A stretch of 64,000 bases of DNA. It comes from Mycobacterium sp. 155 (lineage in GTDB: Bacteria; Actinomycetota; Actinomycetes; Mycobacteriales; Mycobacteriaceae). Under the pieces are notes generated by a model, which saw only the letters and a program-made list of their open reading frames with translations, had not been told where the DNA came from and did no database searches. Shown piece by piece: positions 43,202 through 52,301 of the stretch; positions within the stretch are counted from its first letter, which is position 1, and each line of letters starts with the position of its first letter. The stretch lies in the NCBI RefSeq assembly GCF_000373905.1, contig NZ_KB892705.1, positions 2,957,184-3,021,183 of the forward strand. Reading direction: 5' to 3'. The position numbers were made by a program, and so were the translations under genes.

Positions 43202-44538
43202 GCCCACTCACCCGGATCTTCCGCCGCACCCCTTCGCTGCGGACCCGGGTGGCGTTCGCGACGGCGATCGGCGCTGCCATCGTCGTCGTCATCGTCGGCA
43301 CCATCGTGTGGGTCGGCATCACCAACGACCGCAAGGAGCGGCTGGACCGCCGCCTCGATGAGGCGGCCGGGTTCGCCGTTCCGTTCCTGCCGCGCGGTCT
43401 GCACGAGATCCCGCGCTCCCCCAACGAACAGGACGCCGTCATCACCGTCCGGCAAGCCGGCGACGTCACGTCCAATTCGACGGTGGTGCTGCCCGAGCTG
43501 CCCGCCGGATACGCCGACACCTACATCGACGGTGTGCGTTGGCGCGTGCGCACGGTACAGATTCCCGCACCCGGACCGATGTGGGTGGCCGTCGGGGCCA
43601 CCTACGATGCCACCATCGCCGACACCAACAACCTGCACCGTCGGGTGATCGTGATCTGCGTGTTCGCCATCGGCGCGGCGACCGTGCTGGGTTGGGTGCT
43701 GACCGCTTTCGCGGTGCGTCCGCTCAAACGCCTCGCCCAGCAGACCCGTCAGATCGACGCCGGCGACGAGGCACCCGACGTCGAGGTCCGCGGGGCCACC
43801 GAGGCCGTCGAGATCGCCGACGCCGTCAACGGCATGCTCCAACGCATCTGGTCCGAGCAGGACCGCACCAAGGCCGCGCTGGCCTCGGCTCGCGACTTCG
43901 CCGCGGTGTCGGCACACGAGTTGCGCACGCCGCTCACCGCGATGCGAACCAATCTGGAGGTGCTGGCCACCCTCGACCTGCCCGACGAGCAGCGCGAGGA
44001 AGTCGTCAACGACGTCATCCGCACCCAGTCGCGGATCGAAGCGACGCTGGGCGCGCTGGAACGGCTCGCCCAGGGAGAGCTGACCACGACCGACGACCAC
44101 GTCACCGTCGACATCACCGAGCTGCTGGACCGAGCCGCTCACGACGCCAGGCGGATATACCCGGATCTCGATGTGTCCCAAGCCCCCACACCCACGGTCA
44201 TCATCGTCGGACTGCCGACGGGGCTGCGTCTTGCGGTGGACAACGCCATCGCCAACGCCGTCAAGCACGGTGGGGCGACCCGCGTGCAACTGTCGGCCGT
44301 GAGCTCACGCGCCGGGGTGGAGATCGCCATCGACGACGACGGTGTCGGCGTGCCCGAGGAGGAACGGACGGTGGTGTTCGACCGGTTCTCGCGGGGCTCG
44401 ACGGCGTCCCGCTTGGGTTCGGGCCTCGGCCTGGCACTGGTGGCCCAGCAGGCCGAGTTACACGGCGGGACAGCCAGTTTGGAATCGAGTCCGCTGGGTG
44501 GTGCCCGGCTGATACTGCGCCTGCCGGGGCCTCACTAG
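43198..44538 (+). CDS. prrB: Sensor histidine kinase PrrB
   Basis: 446 residues, the size of M. tuberculosis PrrB. Short N-terminus, TM1 (about 19-40), extracytoplasmic sensor domain (about 41-148), TM2 (about 150-170), HAMP (about 171-225), phospho-acceptor H240 in SAHELRTPLTAMRTNLEVL, and ATPase motifs NAIANAVKHGG, IDDDGVGVPEEERTVVFDRFSRG and GSGLGLALV. Phosphorylates PrrA. Start ATG 43198 overlaps the stop of the repeat-encoded frame, so its level should depend on coupling through the array. Confidence 0.95.
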   Translation: MSPLTRIFRRTPSLRTRVAFATAIGAAIVVVIVGTIVWVGITNDRKERLDRRLDEAAGFAVPFLPRGLHEIPRSPNEQDAVITVRQAGDVTSNSTVVLPELPAGYADTYIDGVRWRVRTVQIPAPGPMWVAVGATYDATIADTNNLHRRVIVICVFAIGAATVLGWVLTAFAVRPLKRLAQQTRQIDAGDEAPDVEVRGATEAVEIADAVNGMLQRIWSEQDRTKAALASARDFAAVSAHELRTPLTAMRTNLEVLATLDLPDEQREEVVNDVIRTQSRIEATLGALERLAQGELTTTDDHVTVDITELLDRAAHDARRIYPDLDVSQAPTPTVIIVGLPTGLRLAVDNAIANAVKHGGATRVQLSAVSSRAGVEIAIDDDGVGVPEEERTVVFDRFSRGSTASRLGSGLGLALVAQQAELHGGTASLESSPLGGARLILRLPGPH

Positions 44539-44555
44539 CCTGGCACCACCCCGGC
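44523..44555. terminator. Convergent terminator hairpin between prrB and FKBP
   Basis: GCCGGGG (44523-44529) pairs with CCCCGGC (44549-44555) around a 19-nt loop. It spans the prrB stop and lies 4 bp from the stop of the convergent FKBP gene, so it can serve both transcripts. No T-run. Confidence 0.45.
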
Positions 44556-44559
44556 CTCG

Positions 44560-44922
44560 TCAGCGAACAGCGAGCAAATCGATGACGAAGATCAGCGTCT
44601 TACCTGACAGCCTGTGCCCGGAACCGGCAGGGCCGTACGCCTGCGCGGGCGGGATCACCAGTTTGCGACGTCCACCGACCCGCATGCCCGGGATGCCGTC
44701 CTGCCAGCCCTGGATCAGTCCGCGCAGCGGGAACTCGATCGACTCGCCACGATTCCACGAGCTGTCGAATTCCTCACCGGTGTCGTACTCGACGCCGAGA
44801 TAGTGCACCTCGACGTTTCCACCGGGTACCGCCTCGGCACCGTCGCCGACCACCACGTCGGTGATCACAAGTTCGGCGGGAGCCGGGCCGTCCGGAAATT
44901 CGATCTCAGGTTTTGTACTCAC
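44560..44922 (-). CDS. FKBP-type peptidyl-prolyl isomerase
   Basis: 120 residues, a single FK506-binding domain: VEVHYLGVEYDTGEEFDSSWNRGESIEFPLRGLIQGWQDGIPGMRVGGRRKLVIPPAQAYGPAGSGHRLSGKTLIFVIDLL in split motifs, including the active-site Tyr, Asp, Trp and Phe-like positions. No signal sequence, so cytosolic folding helper. GTG 44922 (MSTKPEIEFPDG) chosen by homology; the open frame extends upstream. Divergent from the DUF2630 gene by 31 bp. Confidence 0.92.
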   Translation of the reverse strand: MSTKPEIEFPDGPAPAELVITDVVVGDGAEAVPGGNVEVHYLGVEYDTGEEFDSSWNRGESIEFPLRGLIQGWQDGIPGMRVGGRRKLVIPPAQAYGPAGSGHRLSGKTLIFVIDLLAVR

Positions 44923-44953
44923 CGGACCAACCGTAGTCGGGCAGACTGACCCG

Positions 44954-45202
44954 GTGGCCAAAGACCAGGACATCCTCGCCGAAGTTCACCGACTCGTCGC
45001 CGAGGAGCAGGAGCTGCGGGCCAGACTGCAGCGCAGGGAAATCGACGAAACCGACGAGCGTCAGCGGCTGCATACGCTGGAGGTCGCCCTCGACCAGTGC
45101 TGGGACCTGCTGCGGCAACGCAGGGCACTGCGCGAGACCGGACACGACCCGCGGGAGGCCCAGGTACGTCCGGCCGACGAGGTCGAGGGCTACCGGGGCT
45201 GA
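44954..45202 (+). CDS. DUF2630 small protein (Rv0898c-like)
   Basis: 82 residues: VAKDQDILAEVHRLVAEEQELRARLQRREIDETDERQRLHTLEVALDQCWDLLRQRRALRE... a helical protein with the RLxxLExxLDQCWDLLRQRRALR signature of DUF2630. Function unknown. GTG 44954, 12 bp before the oxidoreductase gene, with which it is probably co-transcribed. Order and size match M. tuberculosis Rv0898c-Rv0897c. Confidence 0.88.
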   Translation: MAKDQDILAEVHRLVAEEQELRARLQRREIDETDERQRLHTLEVALDQCWDLLRQRRALRETGHDPREAQVRPADEVEGYRG

Positions 45203-45214
45203 GCAGGCGAGTCG

Positions 45215-46771
45215 ATGACCGAGAACCCATTCGATGCCGTCATCGTCGGCGGCGGGCACAACGGCCTGGTGGCCGCCGCGTACCTGGCCCGTGCGGGACG
45301 TCGGGTACAGGTGCTCGAACGCCTGGACCACGTAGGTGGAGCAGCGGTGTCCGCACACGCCTTCGACGGCGTGGATGCTCGGTTGTCGCGTTATTCGTAT
45401 CTGGTCAGCCTGCTGCCGCGGCGCATCGTCGACGATCTCGGCGCCCGAATCCGGCTGGCGCGGCGCACCTACGCGTCCTACACCCCTGATCCCGGTACCG
45501 GCGGACGGACAGGCCTGCTCATCGGGCCCCATTCGTCGTTCGCCGCCATCGGGGCCGAGGCCGACGCTGCCGGTTTCGAAGAGTTCTACCGCCGCGCGGC
45601 GCTGATCACCAAGAAGATCTGGCCGACGCTGTTACAGCCGCTGCAGACGCGGGAACAGCTGCGCAGCCAGATACTGGCCGGCCAGGACAGCGATGCCGCG
45701 GCTGTTTGGGAGGCACTGATCGACCGGCCGATCGGCGCGGCGATCACCGAAGCGGTCGACAACGATCTGGTCCGCGGGGTGCTCGCCACCGACGCCCTGA
45801 TCGGCACCTTCGCCGACCTGGACGATCCCACGCTCGTCCAGAACGTCTGCTTCCTCTATCACCTGGCGGGCGGCGGCACTGGCGACTGGGATGTCCCGAT
45901 CGGCGGTATGGGTGCGGTCACCGGCGCGCTGGCCGCCGCCGCGGAGGGATTCGGCGCCGAAATCGTCACCGGCGCCGACGTTTACTCGGTCACGCCGGAC
46001 GGCGAGGTGCGCTACCGCAAGGACGGGGCAGCGCGCCGGGTCGGGGCCGACGTGGTGCTGGCCAACGTGACGCCCACTGTGCTGGCCGGGCTACTCGGCG
46101 AACCGACGCCCGAGACCGCGCCGGGCGCGCAGGTGAAGGTCAATCTGATGCTGCACCGACTGCCTCGGTTGCGCGACGAGAACGTGACGCCGCAGCAGGC
46201 TTTCGGCGGCACGTTCCACATCAACGAGACGTACAGCCAGCTCGGGAATGCCTATCGCGCAGCGGCCGAAGGCTCGGTGCCCGATCCCCTGCCCTGTGAA
46301 ATCTACTGTCATTCGCTCACCGATCCGACGATCCTGTCCGAGCGACTGCGCGCCGCGGGCGCCCAGACGTTGACGGTGTTCGGCCTGCACACGCCACACG
46401 CGCTGGCAGCTGGTGACCCCGACCGCATGCGCGACAGGTTGACCTCTGCCGTTCTCAATTCACTGAATTCCGTTCTGGCCGAACCGATTCAGGATGTCCT
46501 CATGGAGGATTCGGCAGGCCGGTTGTGCATCGAGGCGAAGACCACCGCCGACCTGGACGCAACGCTGGGCATGACGGCGGGCAACATCTTCCACGGCGCG
46601 CTGCGCTGGCCGTTCGCCGAGGACGACGAGCCACTGGACACCCCGGCACGCCGCTGGGGCGTCGCGACCGCCCATGATCGGATCTTGTTGTGCGGCTCCG
46701 GATCCCACCGAGGTGGTGCGGTCTCGGGCATCGGCGGGCACAACGCGGCGATGGCCGTGTTGGAGGCCTGA
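45215..46771 (+). CDS. CrtI/phytoene desaturase-like FAD oxidoreductase (Rv0897c-like)
   Basis: 518 residues. N-terminal FAD-binding fingerprint DAVIVGGGHNGLVAAAYLARAGRRVQVLE with GGAAVSAH following, and the C-terminal FAD-contact LCGSGSHRGGAVSGIGGHNAAMAVLEA, as in NAD(P)/FAD-dependent amine oxidase/CrtI-type enzymes. Substrate unknown; the enzyme is conserved across mycobacteria. Confidence 0.9.
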   Translation: MTENPFDAVIVGGGHNGLVAAAYLARAGRRVQVLERLDHVGGAAVSAHAFDGVDARLSRYSYLVSLLPRRIVDDLGARIRLARRTYASYTPDPGTGGRTGLLIGPHSSFAAIGAEADAAGFEEFYRRAALITKKIWPTLLQPLQTREQLRSQILAGQDSDAAAVWEALIDRPIGAAITEAVDNDLVRGVLATDALIGTFADLDDPTLVQNVCFLYHLAGGGTGDWDVPIGGMGAVTGALAAAAEGFGAEIVTGADVYSVTPDGEVRYRKDGAARRVGADVVLANVTPTVLAGLLGEPTPETAPGAQVKVNLMLHRLPRLRDENVTPQQAFGGTFHINETYSQLGNAYRAAAEGSVPDPLPCEIYCHSLTDPTILSERLRAAGAQTLTVFGLHTPHALAAGDPDRMRDRLTSAVLNSLNSVLAEPIQDVLMEDSAGRLCIEAKTTADLDATLGMTAGNIFHGALRWPFAEDDEPLDTPARRWGVATAHDRILLCGSGSHRGGAVSGIGGHNAAMAVLEA

Positions 46772-46781
46772 CGCGGCAGTG

Positions 46782-47225
46782 TCAGCTCGGCGAGATCTTG
46801 GCGAGGATGGCGCGCAAGGTGTCGAGTTCGTCGGCGTCGAGCCGGGTCAGCACGTCTGGCGCCGGGTCGTCCACCGCGTCGATCTGGTCCACCACGGCCC
46901 GGCCGGCCTCGGTCAGCGACACCGTCTTGCAGCGTCGGTTGGCCGGATCGACCGTGCGGACCACCAGGCCGCGCTCTTCGAGATCGTTGACCGCCACCGT
47001 GGCCGCCGGCGCATCGACAGTGGCGGCGTGGGCCAGCTGTTTGACCGTCATCGGTTGCCGGACCAGCCGGCGCAGGATACGGATCCGGCTGAACGGCAGG
47101 CCGCTGCGCTCGATCACCGCGCGCTTCCAGCTGTCTCGGTTGTCGAACACCAGGGCCGTCAACGCACGCCATACCTCGTCGGCGGTCGCCTGCATTCCCG
47201 GCAGCTGGACCTGCTCATCCGACAT
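46782..47225 (-). CDS. MarR-family transcriptional regulator (Rv0880-like)
   Basis: 147 residues with the MarR winged helix: RIRILRRLVRQPMTVKQLAHAATVDAPAATVAVNDLEERGLVVRTVDPANRRCKTVSLTEAG. Its start overlaps the 3' end of the MFS exporter gene by 11 bp, so both are one transcript starting at the exporter. The exporter promoter has two MarR-like palindromes. I infer autorepression relieved by an exported compound. Confidence 0.9.
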   Translation of the reverse strand: MSDEQVQLPGMQATADEVWRALTALVFDNRDSWKRAVIERSGLPFSRIRILRRLVRQPMTVKQLAHAATVDAPAATVAVNDLEERGLVVRTVDPANRRCKTVSLTEAGRAVVDQIDAVDDPAPDVLTRLDADELDTLRAILAKISPS

Positions 47226-48672
47226 GAACTACCTCCGACGGTCGGTGGTGCTCGCCGATCAACGGCGCCAGCTTTTCGGCGGACCGCAGCGCACGTCCCG
47301 AGGTCGACACGATACCGAGCACAATGATCACCAAACCCAGTGCGGCACAGACATACCACAACGGCCTGGCGGCGACAGCGAAGTCGCCGCCGACGGCCGC
47401 CAGGGCGCTACCCGCCACCGAACCGCACAGCGCCACGCCGATGCTGACGCCGACCTGCCGGCTCGTCGAGGCCACTGCCGAAGCGGCACCGGCCCTATCC
47501 AGCGGCATACCGCTGACCGCGGTGGTGGTGATGGGCGCGTTGACCATCGAGAAACCGACGCCGAAGACCGCGAAGATCACCAGCAGTTGCCATACCGGGG
47601 TGTGGGCGCTCAGCCGAGCCAGCATCAGCGTCGCCGCGGTGATCATCGTTCCGGACACCAACAGGGACGGCTGGCTGCCGAACCTGCCCACCAGACGCCC
47701 CGACACCGGCGAAAAGATCAGTGCGCCAACAGCGACCGGCAGATAGATCAGACCGGTGTGCATGGCCGAATAGCCGCGTTCCTCTTGCAGATACAGCGAC
47801 ATCATGAACAGGAACGCACCGTAGGCGGCGAACGCGCACACGGCGACCAGGGTGGCCGATGCGAACGGGATGCTGCGGAAGAAGCGCAGGTCGATGAACG
47901 GGTCGCGGCGCCGCGACTCGTAGCGCAGGAAGCCGGCGAAGGCGACCAGGGCGACGACACCGACGGCGAGCGTGCGGGGATTGGTCCAGCCCAAGCCCGG
48001 ACCCTCGATGAGCAGGAAGACGACGCCGAACAGGAACGCGACACCGAGCGCCTGACCGATCGGGTCGACGTCGCGCATCGTCGCGGATTTGGATTCCGGC
48101 ACGAAGATCGCGGTCAGCAAGATCGCCAGGGCGCAGATGGGCAGGTTGATCCAGAACACCGAACGCCAGTCGACGTATTCGATCAGTGCTCCACCGACGA
48201 TGGGGCCCAACGCCATCGAGATGCCGACCACGCCGCCCCACACGCCGATGGCGCGAGCACGTTCGACGCGACCGGTGAACACCTGCGTGATGATCGACAT
48301 GGCCACCGGGTTGAGCATCGAGCCGCCGATGGCCTGCAGGAGACGGGCCGCGATGAGCAGCTCGATGTTGGGCGCCAGGCTGCACAGCAGGGACGCCAGC
48401 GCGAAGACGGTCAAACCGAGCTGGAAGGTGCGACGACGGCCGAACCGGTCGGCTGTCGCGCCGGACAGCAGCAGCAATGAAGCCAGCACCAGGGTGTAGA
48501 CGTCGATCACCCATTGCAGTTGTGAGGGCGAGGCGCCGAAAGCAGACCGGATGCTCGGAATCGCAACGTTGACGATGGTGGCGTCCATCGACACGATCAG
48601 CAGGCTCAGGCAGCAGGAGATCAAGATGATCGCCTTGCGCCGAGCGCCGAGGACACCGATGGCTGTATTCAC
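47215..48672 (-). CDS. DHA2-type multidrug MFS exporter (EmrB/QacA-like)
   Basis: 485 residues, about 14 helices. Motif A GATADRFGRRRTFQLG after helix 2, motif C in GVVGISMALGPIVGGALIEYVDWR, start MNTAIGVLGARRKAIILISCCLSLLIVSMDATIVNVAIPSI. Proton-driven drug efflux. GTG 48672 overlaps one of two candidate MarR operators. First gene of a two-gene operon with its regulator downstream. Confidence 0.9.
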   Translation of the reverse strand: MNTAIGVLGARRKAIILISCCLSLLIVSMDATIVNVAIPSIRSAFGASPSQLQWVIDVYTLVLASLLLLSGATADRFGRRRTFQLGLTVFALASLLCSLAPNIELLIAARLLQAIGGSMLNPVAMSIITQVFTGRVERARAIGVWGGVVGISMALGPIVGGALIEYVDWRSVFWINLPICALAILLTAIFVPESKSATMRDVDPIGQALGVAFLFGVVFLLIEGPGLGWTNPRTLAVGVVALVAFAGFLRYESRRRDPFIDLRFFRSIPFASATLVAVCAFAAYGAFLFMMSLYLQEERGYSAMHTGLIYLPVAVGALIFSPVSGRLVGRFGSQPSLLVSGTMITAATLMLARLSAHTPVWQLLVIFAVFGVGFSMVNAPITTTAVSGMPLDRAGAASAVASTSRQVGVSIGVALCGSVAGSALAAVGGDFAVAARPLWYVCAALGLVIIVLGIVSTSGRALRSAEKLAPLIGEHHRPSEVVHVG

Positions 48673-48697
48673 ACAACTATTGTGAAACTACAATTGT
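48668..48697. promoter_or_regulatory. Candidate MarR-type operators over the exporter start
   Basis: ACAACTATTGT (48673-48683) and ACAATTGT (48690-48697) are palindromes with the ACAA/TTGT arms typical of MarR sites; the first lies inside a larger inverted repeat TTCACA-N7-TGTGAA (48668-48686). The GTG start of the exporter (48672) lies within that repeat. Two sites about one and a half turns apart would allow two dimers. Confidence 0.55.
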
Positions 48698-48745
48698 CTC
48701 GCGGCAAGTCCGATGTCCGAGACAATCGTCACCGTGAACATTGCG

Positions 48746-48802
48746 CGAGCAGACGCCAAGGTCCCCGAAACCGGCGTTTTGGGGGACCTTGGCGTCTGCT
48801 CG
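48746..48802. terminator. 21-bp perfect hairpin downstream of gltA2
   Basis: The arm 48746-48766 (begins CGAGCAGACGCCAAGG) and its exact complement 48782-48802 surround a 15-nt loop. It lies 10 bp past the gltA2 stop on the minus strand. Almost certainly the gltA2 terminator; its GAGCAGAC ends recur in the hairpin at 25633-25689, suggesting a dispersed family. Confidence 0.85.
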
Positions 48803-48812
48803 GCGAAAGAAG

Positions 48813-50117
48813 TCAGCGGGTGCCGATGTCGATGTAGTCACGCTCGGTGTAGCCCGTGTAGACCTGGCGCGGACGGCCGATCTTGTTCGGCTCGCTGTGC
48901 ATCTCCCGCCAGTGTGCGATCCAGCCCGGCAGTCGGCCCAGCGCGAACAGCACCGTGAACATGCGGGTCGGGAAGCCCATGGCCCGGTAGATGACGCCGG
49001 TGTAGAAGTCGACGTTCGGGTAGAGCTTGCGCTCGATGAAGAAATCGTCGGTCAGCGCGACCTCTTCGAGCGACTTCGCGATGTCGAGCAGCTCGTCGTC
49101 GCCGCCGAGCTTGCCGAGGATCTTGTCAGCCTGCTCTTTGACGATGCGGGCACGCGGGTCGTAGTTCTTGTAGACGCGGTGCCCGAAGCCCATCAGCTTC
49201 ACGCCGTCGTCGCGGTTCTTGACCTTCTTGACGAAGTCGCGAACGTCGCTGTGCTCTGTGCGGATCTTCTCCAACATCTCCAGCACGGCCTGGTTGGCGC
49301 CACCGTGCAGCGGACCCCACAGCGCATTGATACCGCCGGAGATCGACGTGAACAGGTTGGCCTGCGACGAACCCACGAGCCGCACCGTCGACGTAGAACA
49401 GTTCTGCTCGTGATCGGCATGGAGGATCAGCAGCATGTCGAGCGCCCGGACCAGCTCGGGATCGACCTCGTACGGTTCGGCCGGGAATCCGAACGTCATG
49501 CGCAGGAAGTTCTCCACCAGGCTCAGCGAATTGTCCGGGTACAGGAACGGCTGGCCCTCGGACTTCTTGTACGCGTAGGCGGCAATGGTCGGCAGTTTCG
49601 CCAGCAGCCGGATCGTGGACAGCTCGACCTGCCTCTTGTCGAGCGGATCCAGCGAATCCTGGTAGTAGGCGCTCAGCGCGTTGACGGCGCTGGAGAGCAC
49701 CGGCATCGGATGCGCATTGCGGGGGAACCCGTCGAAGAACCGTTTGAGATCCTCGTGCAGCAAAGTATGCCGCTGGATCCGGTTGGTGAACTGCTCCAGC
49801 TGCTCGGCGGTTGGCAGCTCACCATAGATCAGTAGGTAGCTGACCTCGATGAAGTTCGACTTCTCCGCCAGCTGCTCGATCGGGATACCCCGGTAACGCA
49901 GGATGCCTGCGTCACCGTCGATGTAGGTGATGGCTGATTTGGTGGAGGCGGTGTTGACGAAGCCACCGTCGAAGGTGGTGTACCCGGTCTCGGACAGCAA
50001 CGGCCCCAACGCAATGCCGTCCGAGCCCTCGGTGGCGTGAACGATTTCCAGGTCAAGCTCGCCACCGGGGTACTTGAGGGTGGCGTGCTCCTGCTCACCC
50101 GACGGGTTTTCGGCCAC
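48813..50117 (-). CDS. gltA2: Citrate synthase GltA2
   Basis: Condenses acetyl-CoA and oxaloacetate to citrate (TCA cycle entry). 434 residues, the hexameric type I form, with His in NALWGPLHGGANQAVLEML, GFGHRVYKNYDPRA (second His), and the catalytic Asp region DFYTGVIYRAMGFPTRMFTVLFALGR. GTG 50117 is preceded by AGG-rich sequence. A second citrate synthase, citA, lies 2 kb further on. Confidence 0.96.
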   Translation of the reverse strand: MAENPSGEQEHATLKYPGGELDLEIVHATEGSDGIALGPLLSETGYTTFDGGFVNTASTKSAITYIDGDAGILRYRGIPIEQLAEKSNFIEVSYLLIYGELPTAEQLEQFTNRIQRHTLLHEDLKRFFDGFPRNAHPMPVLSSAVNALSAYYQDSLDPLDKRQVELSTIRLLAKLPTIAAYAYKKSEGQPFLYPDNSLSLVENFLRMTFGFPAEPYEVDPELVRALDMLLILHADHEQNCSTSTVRLVGSSQANLFTSISGGINALWGPLHGGANQAVLEMLEKIRTEHSDVRDFVKKVKNRDDGVKLMGFGHRVYKNYDPRARIVKEQADKILGKLGGDDELLDIAKSLEEVALTDDFFIERKLYPNVDFYTGVIYRAMGFPTRMFTVLFALGRLPGWIAHWREMHSEPNKIGRPRQVYTGYTERDYIDIGTR

Positions 50118-50284
50118 GGGATTCCCTTCGTCCTATTTGGGAAGTCGTTGCGAACCTTACGACTGCTCTACCAAAAGGTAGTCGCATTCAGTCGGCGTTG
50201 CCCGCGTGGGGCTGCCAACTCCTCACGCCTGGCGGCGCACGCTCTGCCGTCACCTCAAGAAACTCGGCAGCCGTCGCCGGCCGT

Positions 50285-51589
50285 TCACACTTTGTCGGGA
50301 TCTCGCAGGTCGGCGGGCGCCGAAACGGGGGCGACCCGGTAACGCACGAACACCGGTACCGCCAGCGCAGCGACGAGGACACCGATGACGACGAGCAATC
50401 CACCGCCCGCCGCGGCCACCGTCGTGCCTACCATCGCCGCGACCGCGCCGTGTGCCGCGTCGGCCAATCGCGGACCACCGGCGACCACGACGGTGAACAC
50501 GCCCTGAAGCCGCCCGCGCACATCGTCGGCGGCCGCCTGCTGCAGGATCGTCGACCGGAACGCCGCCGACACCATGTCGGCAGCGCCGCCAACCGCCAAG
50601 AAAGCCAAAGCAATCCACAACAGCGTGCCGGCCCGGCCGTGGGCCATCCCACCGGCCACTCCGAATCCGATCATCGCCACCCCCCACACCACGATCGACA
50701 CCACGACGGCCAGGCCCTGCCTGCGGATCCGCGGCAGCCAGCCCGAGAACACACCACCGAACACCGCCCCGGCGGACATCGCCGCAGCGAGCAGCGCCAT
50801 CACGGTGCCGCCCTCCACCGGGCCGCCGAAGCTCTGATGGGCCATCTGCGGGAACAACGCCCGGGGCATCCCGAAGATCATCGCGATGAGATCGACGACG
50901 AACGACATCAGCACCACCCGGTGCCCCGCCAGATACCGGAAGCCGTCCAGCACCGCAGCGAACCCCCACCTCGCTGAGCCCGCCTCGGTGCTGGTGGCCG
51001 GGATCGGGGCCAGCCGGAATGTCGCCCAGATCGGTACCAGACAGGTCAGGGCGTCGATGAGATAGAGCGTGGACAGATCCATCCAGTTGAGCAGCAGACC
51101 GGCCAGCAGCGGACCGACGATCGCACCGAACTGGAAGACCGTCATGTTCAGCGAGTTCGCGGCCGGCAACTGGTCGTCGGGCAGCATCCGCGGGATCGCC
51201 GCCGATCTGGTCGGGCTGTTGATCGCGAAGAATGCCTGCTGCACCGATAGCAGACCGAGCACCACCCACACGTTGTTCAGTGCCAGCGCCGCTTGCACCC
51301 ACAACAGCAACGACGCCGCGGCCAGCCCGATCGAGGCGATGATCAGCAGCAGCCTGCGGTCCATCGCGTCGGCCCAGGCCCCACCCCACAGACCGAAGAC
51401 CACAAGTGGCACCAACGCGAACAAGCCGGCCAACCCGACGTAGGCCGAATTCTGGGTGAGTACATAGAGCTGCACCGGTACCGCGAAGATCGTCAGGTTG
51501 GCGCCGATGACGGTCGGTATGCCGGCCACCCACAAGCGCCGGAAGTCGGGGTGGCGCAGCGGGGTGGTGTCGGCGAAGAAGCGTCTCAC
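50285..51589 (-). CDS. MFS exporter, EntS-like
   Basis: 434 residues, twelve helices, major facilitator superfamily, with LWGGAWADAMDRRLLLIIASI (motif A) and the VLSVQQAFFAINSPTRSAAIPRMLPDDQLPAANSLN stretch of the enterobactin/multidrug exporter group. GTG 51589 is 3 bp after the pdxH stop (TAAACCGTG), so the two are one operon. Substrate unknown. Confidence 0.88.
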   Translation of the reverse strand: MRRFFADTTPLRHPDFRRLWVAGIPTVIGANLTIFAVPVQLYVLTQNSAYVGLAGLFALVPLVVFGLWGGAWADAMDRRLLLIIASIGLAAASLLLWVQAALALNNVWVVLGLLSVQQAFFAINSPTRSAAIPRMLPDDQLPAANSLNMTVFQFGAIVGPLLAGLLLNWMDLSTLYLIDALTCLVPIWATFRLAPIPATSTEAGSARWGFAAVLDGFRYLAGHRVVLMSFVVDLIAMIFGMPRALFPQMAHQSFGGPVEGGTVMALLAAAMSAGAVFGGVFSGWLPRIRRQGLAVVVSIVVWGVAMIGFGVAGGMAHGRAGTLLWIALAFLAVGGAADMVSAAFRSTILQQAAADDVRGRLQGVFTVVVAGGPRLADAAHGAVAAMVGTTVAAAGGGLLVVIGVLVAALAVPVFVRYRVAPVSAPADLRDPDKV

Positions 51590-51592
51590 GGT

Positions 51593-52270
51593 TTACGGCT
51601 GGAGCCGGTCGGCCCGACCGCCGTGTACGCGGATGCGGTTGTGTACCCGATTTTCCCGGCCCTGCCAGAACTCGACGACCTCAGGGCTGATCAGGTAGCC
51701 GCCCCAGTTCGGCGGGACCGGAACGGCGTCGAGTTCGGCGAACCGCTCGGTGACCTCGGCCAGCTGGTCCATGAGCGCAGCGCGTGAACCGATGGGAAGG
51801 GACTGGTGCGACGCCCAGGCGCCGAGCTGCGATCCTCGGGGCCGTTTCGACCAGTACTCGGCAGTCGTCTCGGCCGACACCTTGGTCACGGGGCCGCGTA
51901 TATGCACCTGCCGGCCGAGGCCGAACCACGGGAAGGTGGCCGACGCATACGGGTTGGCAGCCAGCTGCACGCCCTTGGCGGAGCCGTAGTTGGTGAAGAA
52001 GGTGATACCGGATTCGTCCACGCCCTTGCACAACACCGTGCGGGTCACAGGCCTTCCCCGCTCGTCGACAGTGCCGACCACCATGGCGTTCGGCTCGGCC
52101 AGCCCGGCCCGCTGGGCATCCCCCAGCCAGGTGCGCAGGAGCGTCAGCCAGCCCGTCGCGGGATCGTCGCCGAGCCAATGGGCGTCGAGATCGCCGCAGC
52201 CGTCCTTCTCCACATACTCGACACGCATCGCCGCCAGATCATGATTGTCCGGTGTAGCCACCGCGCTCAC
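51593..52270 (-). CDS. pdxH: Pyridoxamine/pyridoxine 5'-phosphate oxidase
   Basis: FMN enzyme making pyridoxal 5'-phosphate. 225 residues: [73 protein letters not shown] is the FMN-binding beta barrel core; [11 protein letters not shown] and the C-terminal [16 protein letters not shown] with R-x-H-x-R are the PLP-site signature. GTG 52270, 31 bp from the divergent citA. Confidence 0.94.
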   Translation of the reverse strand: MSAVATPDNHDLAAMRVEYVEKDGCGDLDAHWLGDDPATGWLTLLRTWLGDAQRAGLAEPNAMVVGTVDERGRPVTRTVLCKGVDESGITFFTNYGSAKGVQLAANPYASATFPWFGLGRQVHIRGPVTKVSAETTAEYWSKRPRGSQLGAWASHQSLPIGSRAALMDQLAEVTERFAELDAVPVPPNWGGYLISPEVVEFWQGRENRVHNRIRVHGGRADRLQP

Positions 52271-52301
52271 GCTACGCCCGCCCTAGTGCGAGAATCGGGC
52301 C

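Noticed and set aside
43078..44538. PrrB extended to TTG 43078 through the repeat array
   Set aside because: Kept only as an alternative: the ATG at 43198 overlaps the preceding stop and gives exactly the length of known PrrB.
50160..50185. CTACC-AAAA-GGTAG small hairpin upstream of gltA2
   Set aside because: Only 5 bp of stem, located in the gltA2 leader; too weak to call a terminator or riboswitch.
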